From contig JAAXIW010000213.1 of NCBI GenBank assembly GCA_012270135.1, positions 1-8,724 of the forward strand: DNA of 8,724 bases, given 5' to 3'. Below the pieces are notes generated by a model that saw nothing but the letters and a program-made list of their open reading frames with translations, ran no database searches and was not told the origin of the DNA. The translations under genes were made by a program, and so were the position numbers. Below are positions 1-6,170 of this stretch, piece by piece (within the stretch, counting starts at the first letter, position 1; each line of letters opens with the position of its first letter). The DNA is from Brevundimonas sp. (lineage in GTDB: Bacteria > Pseudomonadota > Alphaproteobacteria > Caulobacterales > Caulobacteraceae).

Positions 1-2954
1 CCCCCGACCCGGACCCGCCGCCCGTCCGCCAGCCCCTGATACGCCTCCGCCGTCACCGCGCCCGCCTCTTCCAGCCGCGCCCGCAGGAAGCTGACCGGGT
101 GCCCCTTCAGCGACAGCCGGATGGTCTGGTAGTCGCCCACCACCTCCTCCGACGGCGCCAGCTCCGGCAGCGCCTCCGGCGGCCGCCCGTCCGCCTCGTC
201 CAGCCCCATGGCCTCGAACAGCGGCGCGCCCGCCGCCGGCGCGGCGCCCTTGGCCGCCCACACCCCCTGCCGCCTTGTCAGGTCCAGCGAGCCGTACGCA
301 TCCGCCTCCGCCAGCCGGTCCAGCGCCGCCGGCGGCCGCCGCGCCCGCACCCGCAGCGCCTCCCGCGCGGCGCCGGCGCGCTCCGCCCGCACAGCCACGA
401 TCCGCTCCGCCCACGCCTCCCGGAATCCGTCGATCGACCGCAGCCCCAGCCGCAGCGCGCGCCGCCGCCGCCGGGGCCGCTTCTCCAGCGTCGCATCCCA
501 GTCGCTGGCGTTGACGTCCGGGTGCCGCACCTCCACGCCATGCTCGCGGGCATCCCGCACGATCTGGGCCGGCGCGTAGAATCCCATCGGCTGGCTGTTC
601 AGGAGACAGGCCGCAAACACGTCGGGATACAGCCACTTCACCCAGGCCGAGACATAGACCAGATGGGCGAAGGAACAAGCGTGGCTCTCGGGAAAACCGT
701 ACTCGCCGAAGCCTTTGATCTGGTTGAAACAGTTTTGCGCAAACTCGGCGCTGTAGCCCCGGTCGACCATCCGCCCGACCATTTTCTTCTCGAAATCCCC
801 GACCCTGCCGTTGCGCCGGAAGGTCGCCATGGCGCGCCTGAGACCATTGGCTTCGTTCCCTGAGAACTCCGCCGCCACCATGGCGATGCGCATGGCCTGT
901 TCCTGGAAAAGGGGCACCCCCATTGTCTTACTCAGCACATTGGACAGTTCTTCGGGGTTGTTCGTCGATCCCGGCATGGAGAAGCGGTAGCTGCCCTTAC
1001 CGTGCTCAGCCTCGTAGGCCCTCCGTTCCATCCGTCGCTGCAGATAGGGGTGCACCATCTTGCCTTGGATCGGACCGGGCCGGACGATCGCCACCTGCAC
1101 CACCAGATCGTAGAATGTGACCGGCCGGAGCCGGGGCAGCATGCTCATCTGGGCCCGGCTCTCGACCTGGAAAACCCCCAGCGAATCCGCCTTGCACAAC
1201 ATCTCGTAGACGCCGGGGCGCTCTGCCGGCACGGCGGCGGTGTCCGGCAGCGGGCGACCGTAGATCGTCTGGATCATACGGAAGGCGCGCTTCATCGCCG
1301 TCAGCATGCCGAGCGCGAGGACGTCGACTTTCATCAGTCTGAGGAAGTCGATGTCGTCCTTGTCCCACTCAATGAAGGTGCGATCGGGCATGGCGGCGTT
1401 GCCGATCGGCACAATCTCGAGCAAGGGTGTCTGACTGAGCACGAAGCCGCCGACATGCTGGCTGAGGTGACGGGGGAAGCAGATCAGTTCCGCGGTCATC
1501 TCCAGCGCCAGCTTCATACGGGCGGCGTCGCGACGCAGGCCTGTGCGGTCGACATGGCTTTCTTCGACCTTGGCGCCCCACGAGCCCCAGACGGTGTCGG
1601 CCATGCGGGCGGTGACATCCTCGGTCAGGCCCAGCGCCTTGCCGACATCGCGAATGGCTGAGCGGGGGCGATAGTGGATGATTGTCGCCACGATCCCGGC
1701 GCGGTCCCGACCATAGCGCTTGTAGACCTGCTGCATGACCTCCTCACGCCGCTCGTGCTCGAAGTCGACATCGATGTCGGGCGGCTCCGAGCGCTCGGAG
1801 GAGATGAAGCGCTCGATCAGGAGATCCTGCCGGGTAGGATCGACATTGGTGATCCCGAGACAGAAGCAGATCACGGAATTGGCTGCGGAGCCCCGCCCTT
1901 GGCAGAGGATGGGATCGGGACGGGACCGGGCCCAGTCGACGATGTCGTGAACGGTCAGGAAGTAGGGAGCGTAGTCCAGAGACCGGACCAGTCTCAGCTC
2001 CTTGCGGATCGTCTCGCGGACGTCGTCCGGGACGCCGTCAGGCCAACGGCGCCGGGCGCCCTTCAGGGTCCGGCGGGCAAGCCAGCCCTGCGGCGAATAT
2101 CCCGGGGGCACGGGTTCATCCGGATACTGATAGCTGAGCTCGCGCAGGGAGAAGGTGCAGGCCGCAACGACGTCCATGGTGCGTGTCAGCGCCGCCTCGT
2201 GACCGCGGAACATCCGCGCCATCTGGGCTGCGGGCTTGAGGAAGCGTTCGGCGTTGGCCTGCAGCCGGCGGCCGGCCTTGTCGATGGTGGTCCCCTCGCG
2301 GATGCAGGTCAGGAGGTCCTGCAGCCGGCGGCGGTCGGGGTGGTGGTAGAGGACGGCGTTGGTGGCGATCATCGGCGCGCCGGTGCGCCGGGCCATGGCG
2401 GCGAGGCGATTGAGCCGCCGCCGGTCGTCGCCGCGCCACAGGGGCGAGACCGCCAGATAGAGCGCATCGGGCCAAGCGCGACGCCAGGCGGTCAGCCGGG
2501 CCTCGAAGGCGGCGTCAGGGCTGTGGGGCACGGGGACCAAAGCAATCATGCCGTCGCCGAGGGCCAGCGCCTGTTGGAAGGTCAGCCGCGTTTCGGCCTT
2601 CTCGATCCGGTCAGCCTCGGGATCGGCGCCGGGCTGGGGCACCACCTCGCTCTTGCCCAGCGACAGCAGGCGGCAGAGGCGGCCGTAGGCGGCGCGGTCG
2701 CGGGGAAAGACGATCAGCTCGGTCCCGTCGGTGAAGCTCAGGCGGGAGCCGATCACCAGCCGGATGTCCGCCTGTTCGGCGCCCATCAGGGCCCGGACGA
2801 TGCCGGCGAGGGTGTTGCGGTCGGCCACGCCGACGGCGGCCAGTCCGAGCGCCTTCGCCTGCAGCATGAGCTCGGCGGGGTGAGAGGCCCCTTCGAGGAA
2901 GCTGAAATTGGTCATGGCCCCCAGCTCGGCGTAGTCGCCGGTCCAGCCGGTCAA
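1..2954 (-). CDS. dnaE2: Error-prone DNA polymerase DnaE2 (ImuC), C-terminus cut by window edge
   Basis: C-family DNA polymerase of the SOS mutasome, which extends DNA past lesions with ImuA and ImuB. My reading of the minus strand is open without stop or frameshift from imuB to base 1, about 984 residues; the family is usually about 1,050-1,090, so roughly the last 100 residues (OB-fold part) are missing. The N-terminal PHP domain contains TNFSFLEGASHP. The polymerase catalytic triad is intact: PDIDVDF gives D393 and D395, and KVDVLALGMLT gives D544, matching E. coli DnaE D401/D403/D555. RPGPIQG (about 624), GVPLFQEQ, then ESHACSFAHLVYVSAW and LLNSQPMGFYAPAQIVRDA are family hallmarks. The chosen TTG overlaps the imuB stop as TTGA; an in-frame GTG at 2975 is an alternative. 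PHP metal-ligand histidines are replaced, as is common in DnaE2. Codon use shifts within the gene (see findings). Identity is very secure; the start is moderately so. Confidence 0.96.
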   Translation of the reverse strand, partial: MTGWTGDYAELGAMTNFSFLEGASHPAELMLQAKALGLAAVGVADRNTLAGIVRALMGAEQADIRLVIGSRLSFTDGTELIVFPRDRAAYGRLCRLLSLGKSEVVPQPGADPEADRIEKAETRLTFQQALALGDGMIALVPVPHSPDAAFEARLTAWRRAWPDALYLAVSPLWRGDDRRRLNRLAAMARRTGAPMIATNAVLYHHPDRRRLQDLLTCIREGTTIDKAGRRLQANAERFLKPAAQMARMFRGHEAALTRTMDVVAACTFSLRELSYQYPDEPVPPGYSPQGWLARRTLKGARRRWPDGVPDDVRETIRKELRLVRSLDYAPYFLTVHDIVDWARSRPDPILCQGRGSAANSVICFCLGITNVDPTRQDLLIERFISSERSEPPDIDVDFEHERREEVMQQVYKRYGRDRAGIVATIIHYRPRSAIRDVGKALGLTEDVTARMADTVWGSWGAKVEESHVDRTGLRRDAARMKLALEMTAELICFPRHLSQHVGGFVLSQTPLLEIVPIGNAAMPDRTFIEWDKDDIDFLRLMKVDVLALGMLTAMKRAFRMIQTIYGRPLPDTAAVPAERPGVYEMLCKADSLGVFQVESRAQMSMLPRLRPVTFYDLVVQVAIVRPGPIQGKMVHPYLQRRMERRAYEAEHGKGSYRFSMPGSTNNPEELSNVLSKTMGVPLFQEQAMRIAMVAAEFSGNEANGLRRAMATFRRNGRVGDFEKKMVGRMVDRGYSAEFAQNCFNQIKGFGEYGFPESHACSFAHLVYVSAWVKWLYPDVFAACLLNSQPMGFYAPAQIVRDAREHGVEVRHPDVNASDWDATLEKRPRRRRRALRLGLRSIDGFREAWAERIVAVRAERAGAAREALRVRARRPPAALDRLAEADAYGSLDLTRRQGVWAAKGAAPAAGAPLFEAMGLDEADGRPPEALPELAPSEEVVGDYQTIRLSLKGHPVSFLRARLEEAGAVTAEAYQGLADGRRVRVG

Positions 2955-4558
2955 GACAGCACCCCGTGCATCCACCAGGTCGGGGAGCGCTCCTCGGGGC
3001 CGCCGGCGTATTCGCGGCCATAGAGGCCTTCGCGGAAGACCCAGTAGCGGCCGCCCTCGACATCCTCGAGGCAGTAGTAGTCGCGGGTGCGGGCGCGGGC
3101 GGCGCGCCACCATTCGGGCGACAGACGTTCGGGACCCTCGGCGCGGACGACGCGGCGGGGGGCCCGGCGCCAGGTGAAACGGGCCGGAGCGCCGTCGGGC
3201 AGGTCGAACAGCGGGTCCTGGATCGGCTCGGGCGGGTCGAGCAGCAGGATCGGGCGGCGACCCATGCCGCCCGGATCGGCCTCGACGCGGCGGCCCAGGG
3301 CGGGCGCCAGTCGTTCGGCGCGTTCGGGGATCCAGCAGTCGAGGGCTTCCGGCGTCAGCACGCGGGCCTCGCCCAGCCGGGCTGTAAGCCGGTCGATCAG
3401 GGCGGCGAGGCTTTCGGCCTGTTTCGCCTCGGCCCCGCTCTCCAGCGTTGTCTGGGCGGCGGCCATCGGCTCGACCACGTCGGCGGTCAGCATCAGGGCG
3501 TCGAGGCCGAAGCCAAGCTCCAGCCGGCCCAGACCGGCCTCGCGGAACAGGCGCAGCCAGACGGAAGCGTCTCGGCCGGGGCGGCCCATGCGGACGGACA
3601 GCGAAGTGGTCCGGCCGTCGGAGCGGAAGCCGGTCAGGGTCAGGGCCCGCGCGCCCTGGCCGTCGCGCTCCAGCGGGGCGGCGAGATCGGCCGCCAGTCC
3701 GGGCAGCCGGGCCTCGACCCCCTCGAGATCGGCGACCGGCTCCATCCAGGTCTCCCACGCCCGGTAGCGGGGCGGCGGGCGGACGGGGACGAGGGCCTCG
3801 CCGGCGTGGCCGAGGGCCTGATCCAGCCGCCGGACCAGATCGACGCCGCCGTCGTTGCGGAAGCGGCGGGCGAGGCCGGCGCGGGGCATGGGGTAGAGGT
3901 CGCCGATGCGCTTGAGGCCGAAGCGGCGGGCCTGGGCCAGGGTGCGGTCCCGGATGCGCAGGGCCTCGACCGGCAGGGGGGCGAGCCGGTCGCGAACATC
4001 GTCCTCCGTGGCGATCGGGGCCGCTCCACCCTCGCCGTCACCCCAGCGGGCGAGGGCCCAGGCCGCGCCGGGCGTGGGCGCCAGGGCGACGCGGGCGGGC
4101 GCTCCGGCCTCGGCCAGCCGCTGGCGGATCTGGCGCAGCAGCGCCGCCTCGCCGCCGAACAGGTGGGCGGCCCCGGCGACGTCGAGGAACAGACCCTCCA
4201 GACCCTCGTCCGACGGGTCGATGCTGACCGAGGGCGACCAGCGCTCGGCCCAGCAGGCCAGCGCCTTCAGGGCCCGGGCGTCGGCGGCCGGATCGGCGGC
4301 CTGGCACAGCAGGTGCGGGATCATGGCCCGGGCGTCGGCCTGGGTCTGGCCGCGCCGCAGGCCGGCGGCCCGGGCGGCCGGATTGAGGGCGTGGATCACC
4401 GCCGCGCCCCGGTTGTTCTTGAGGATCAGGGCGAAGGGGTTGCGGGGATCGTCGACCGGCTCAGGCGGCGAGGCCGGACGGCGCGCCCGTTCCAGCGACC
4501 GACGGCGGACCGAGATCGGCCAGTCGATCAGCCAGACGGAGACGATGCGTCTCATCAT
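2951..4558 (-). CDS. imuB: ImuB, Y-family polymerase-like mutasome hub
   Basis: A 535-residue Y-family-fold protein that acts as a scaffold linking ImuA, DnaE2 and the beta clamp during SOS translesion synthesis; the family is regarded as catalytically inactive. The N-terminus reads RRIVSVWLIDWP, where the DinB metal-binding Asp (D8) aligns to Trp by eye. The second acidic motif is degenerate (LEGLFLDVAGAAHLFGGE). A helix-hairpin-helix-like stretch, GLKRIGDLYPMPRAGLARRF, lies near 214-233, followed by a little-finger region. QDPLF at 447-451 fits the QxxLF clamp-binding pentapeptide. The C-terminus (YYCLEDVEGGRYWVFREGLYG, then WWMHGVLS) is typical of ImuB. Two adjacent ATGs (4558 and 4555) follow a GGAG at 4563-4566; the second has better spacing (7 nt against 4). 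The gene begins inside imuA and ends overlapping the dnaE2 TTG. Confidence 0.95.
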   Translation of the reverse strand: MMRRIVSVWLIDWPISVRRRSLERARRPASPPEPVDDPRNPFALILKNNRGAAVIHALNPAARAAGLRRGQTQADARAMIPHLLCQAADPAADARALKALACWAERWSPSVSIDPSDEGLEGLFLDVAGAAHLFGGEAALLRQIRQRLAEAGAPARVALAPTPGAAWALARWGDGEGGAAPIATEDDVRDRLAPLPVEALRIRDRTLAQARRFGLKRIGDLYPMPRAGLARRFRNDGGVDLVRRLDQALGHAGEALVPVRPPPRYRAWETWMEPVADLEGVEARLPGLAADLAAPLERDGQGARALTLTGFRSDGRTTSLSVRMGRPGRDASVWLRLFREAGLGRLELGFGLDALMLTADVVEPMAAAQTTLESGAEAKQAESLAALIDRLTARLGEARVLTPEALDCWIPERAERLAPALGRRVEADPGGMGRRPILLLDPPEPIQDPLFDLPDGAPARFTWRRAPRRVVRAEGPERLSPEWWRAARARTRDYYCLEDVEGGRYWVFREGLYGREYAGGPEERSPTWWMHGVLS

Positions 4559-5120
4559 CCTGCTCCAGCATCCAGGCGCCGGGCCGCTCGCCCCGGCCGC
4601 GCGTCAATTCGGCGACAAGGCGGGCCGGGCCGGGAGCGCGGTCGTCCTCGGGGTCCACGGCGCTGGCCTGCGTCGATATCCGCCAGCGGCGGCGGGCGGC
4701 GCTGAGCCCGTCCAGCCCGCGCGACAGGATCAGGCCGACGGCCTCGCCCTGCTTCGCCGCGAAATCGAGCCGGCGCGTCTGGGCCAGGCTGGCGCCCTCG
4801 ATCGCGCCGAGGCCCAGCGACACCGCCCCGGAGCGCAGCCCCTGCTCCATGACCCACAGCGCCTCGGCCAGGGAGGCGGCCGGGGCGAGGATCAGCGGAA
4901 CCCCCGGAACGCCGGGGCCGTAGGGGCGGCCGTATTCCACGAACCAGCCCCTGGGCGCGGTCATCAGCACCGGCCGGTCGTCGCCCCCGCGCCGCCGGGA
5001 CAGGGCGAACAGCAAGGCCGCGGCCACGTCGCGCGGCAGGGGGGCGCAGGCCTCCTCGAGCGGGGCGGGCGCTTGCGGGAACGGGTCCTGTGACAGGATG
5101 GGCGAAGGGGTCATGATCAT
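4461..5120 (-). CDS. imuA: ImuA, RecA/SulA-like mutasome accessory protein
   Basis: First gene of the SOS translesion operon, 219 residues. The ImuA family is distantly RecA/SulA-like and is needed with ImuB and DnaE2 for induced mutagenesis. The recognisable parts are LAEALWVMEQGLRSGAVSLGLG near the middle, LDFAAKQGEAVGLILSR, and the terminal W-x-L-E-x-D-D-x-THRLRL block that closes most ImuA proteins. I see no Walker A motif; the N-terminus (about 45 residues, proline- and alanine-rich) is shorter than that of full RecA-like relatives. The start is uncertain: ATG at 5120 and an in-frame ATG at 5114 have no strong ribosome-binding site, and the predicted transcription start lies only about 15-20 nt upstream, so the leader is very short. 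The last 98 bp also encode the start of ImuB in another frame. Confidence 0.88.
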   Translation of the reverse strand: MIMTPSPILSQDPFPQAPAPLEEACAPLPRDVAAALLFALSRRRGGDDRPVLMTAPRGWFVEYGRPYGPGVPGVPLILAPAASLAEALWVMEQGLRSGAVSLGLGAIEGASLAQTRRLDFAAKQGEAVGLILSRGLDGLSAARRRWRISTQASAVDPEDDRAPGPARLVAELTRGRGERPGAWMLEQDDETHRLRLADRLADLGPPSVAGTGAPSGLAA

Positions 5121-5133
5121 TCAGACGCTGAAT

Positions 5134-5148
5134 GTTCATTGTTTGTTC
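5134..5148 (-). promoter_or_regulatory. LexA operator (alphaproteobacterial SOS box)
   Basis: On the plus strand the site reads GTTC-ATTGTTT-GTTC, an exact match to the GTTC-N7-GTTC direct-repeat operator known for alphaproteobacterial LexA. It sits 14 nt upstream of the imuA ATG and overlaps the predicted -10 element, as expected for direct repression released by DNA damage. It should control the whole imuA-imuB-dnaE2 unit. Confidence 0.92.
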
Positions 5149-5168
5149 CAGATGAAACGGAGAGTCAA
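5139..5168 (-). promoter_or_regulatory. Predicted imuA promoter
   Basis: Minus-strand TTGACT (5168-5163) is a good -35 hexamer. With 17-18 bp spacing the -10 would be CAAACA or AAACAA (about 5145-5139), a weak match lying inside the LexA box. The -35 is clear; the -10 is inferred from spacing and from the operator position. Confidence 0.5.
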
Positions 5169-5224
5169 ACGGGGAATCGGATTCGTCCCCGCCGGGAATT
5201 TCATCCGGGTGAAACCGGAAAAAA

Positions 5225-5297
5225 CGGTGTGGCGGAGTCGGCAGGGTCGACATCGGCCGCGAAAATTCGGTGTGGCAGAGTCGGCAGAGTCGACATC
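5225..5297. repeat. Two 30-bp direct repeats, each with two 9-bp units
   Basis: Copies at 5225-5254 and 5268-5297 match at 28 of 30 positions and are separated by 13 bp, giving a 43-bp period. Each copy holds two tandem 9-mers of the form GGC(A/G)G(A/G)GTC: 5231-5239, 5240-5248, 5274-5282 and 5283-5291, the last two being identical. Each copy ends in GTCGACATC. The 13-bp spacer includes CGAAAATTCG overlap at 5260-5269. The period is not a multiple of three, which argues against a protein repeat. Function is unknown: an operator array, a dispersed intergenic repeat or a local duplication are all possible. Confidence 0.8.
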
Positions 5298-5423
5298 TCC
5301 CGAAGCACCCATAGGCGCCGCTGCAGCCGCTGCGCCTCACGACCTCACGATTTCAAAGACCCGCCGGCAGCAGGGCCGGGCTGGACTGACATGGGAGGCC
5401 GGGAGCGAGGATCAAGGACGAAA

Positions 5424-5439
5424 GAGGAATAAATTCCTC
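5424..5439. terminator. Small palindrome, possible fixLJ terminator
   Basis: GAGGAAT-AA-ATTCCTC gives 7-bp perfect arms around a 2-bp centre. On the minus strand, the direction of fixLJ transcription, it is followed by TTT. It lies about 130 nt past the fixJ stop. The stem is short and AT-containing, the loop is very tight and the T run is weak, so it could equally be a protein-binding palindrome. Confidence 0.3.
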
Positions 5440-5567
5440 CGTGTCGGGCGCCTTGTCATCCCCGGCTTGTTTCCAAGAGACGCACCGCGCTGACACCCAC
5501 GGCGATTGATGACGACGCAGTCGGTCCAAGCGCCAGCTGGGGGTGGAAAGCGGACGTCAGGCAGGCG

Positions 5568-6170
5568 CTAGCCGGCGGTCATAACCATCCTGACCAATTC
5601 CGAGAGGCTGTCAGCCTGCATCTTGGTCATAGCATTGGCCCGATAGACCTCGACCGTGCGCGGGCTGATGCCGAGGTCGAAGGCGATGACCTTGTTGGCG
5701 TGACCCCTAACCAGACCATCGACCACATCGCGCTCGCGGGGCGAAAGGGAGTCGAGACGCGCGGTGATCTCTCGCCGTTCGGCGTTGGCCGAAGTCGCCT
5801 TGGCGGCCTGATCCAGAACGCGGTGGATCGAGGCGAGAAGAACCTCGTCATCGAACGGCTTTTCGATGAAGTCGACGACGCCTGCGCGCATCGCCTCGAT
5901 GGCGAGCGGCACGTCGGCGTGACCGGTGATGACGATGACGGGCTCGACGGACCCGCTGTCGCGCAGGCGGCGGGCGAGTTCGAGGCCGGTCATCTCGGGC
6001 ATGCGGACGTCGGTCACGATACAGCCTGCCGGACGGTCGGTCTCGGCGAGGAAGGCGAGCGCGGAGTCATATGTCCGGGCCGTCAGCTCGGCCGCTTCCA
6101 GCAGGAAGGCGACGGAATCGCGCACCGCCGCGTCGTCGTCGATGACGTGGATGATGGTGTCAGTCGCCAT
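5568..6170 (-). CDS. fixJ: FixJ response regulator, LuxR-type
   Basis: A 200-residue response regulator that takes phosphate from FixL and activates transcription when oxygen is low. The receiver domain (about 5-120) has the acidic pocket IDDD at 10-13, phosphoacceptor D54 in VTDVRMPEMTG, T82 and K104 in FIEKPF; D54 has the same number as in Sinorhizobium FixJ. The LuxR/GerE helix-turn-helix at about 135-195 reads LSPRERDVVDGLVRGHANK, then DLGISPRTVEVYRANAMTKM. The start at 6170 is preceded by GAGGAGGAGG with 6-nt spacing (6177-6186), which also encodes the Glu run near the FixL C-terminus. It overlaps the fixL stop by 11 bp, so translation is probably coupled. The frame stays open upstream to 6263, but that would lie within fixL and lacks receiver homology. 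The genuine fixJ and other FixJ/TodT/NodW-like regulators are hard to separate by sequence alone; pairing with a true haem FixL favours fixJ. Confidence 0.93.
   Translation of the reverse strand: MATDTIIHVIDDDAAVRDSVAFLLEAAELTARTYDSALAFLAETDRPAGCIVTDVRMPEMTGLELARRLRDSGSVEPVIVITGHADVPLAIEAMRAGVVDFIEKPFDDEVLLASIHRVLDQAAKATSANAERREITARLDSLSPRERDVVDGLVRGHANKVIAFDLGISPRTVEVYRANAMTKMQADSLSELVRMVMTAG

Larger units (their letters stand above)
5121..5567. other. Gene-free region between fixJ and imuA
   Basis: This 447-bp stretch contains no convincing gene. Open frames on both strands translate to low-complexity Arg/Ser/Gly-rich sequence without a plausible ribosome-binding site. It holds the imuA promoter and LexA box at one end, two imperfect palindromes (GGGGAATCGGATTCGTCCCC at 5171-5190 and TTTCATCCGGGTGAAA at 5199-5214), a duplicated 30-bp repeat (5225-5297), and a 16-bp palindrome (5424-5439) nearer fixJ. 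It is visibly less GC-rich than the flanking genes in places. The rest, 5298-5423 and 5440-5567, shows nothing I can name. Confidence 0.7.

Noticed and set aside
2258..2332. Direct repeat CCTGCAGCCGGCGGC at 60-bp spacing inside dnaE2
   Set aside because: Explained by two Arg-Arg-Leu-Gln coding stretches in GC-rich DNA; no sign of a functional repeat.
1674..3023. 449-residue plus-strand open frame opposite dnaE2
   Set aside because: Antisense shadow of a verified DnaE2 coding frame in GC-rich DNA; the translation is Gly/Ala/Arg low-complexity without domains.
2966..4705. 579-residue plus-strand open frame opposite imuB
   Set aside because: Antisense shadow; ImuB on the other strand has full family motifs, while this frame has none.
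5098..5493. 131-residue and nested 97-residue plus-strand open frames in the fixJ-imuA gap
   Set aside because: Low-complexity translation, no ribosome-binding site, runs through the 43-bp-period repeat out of frame, and its start lies inside the imuA coding end of the promoter.
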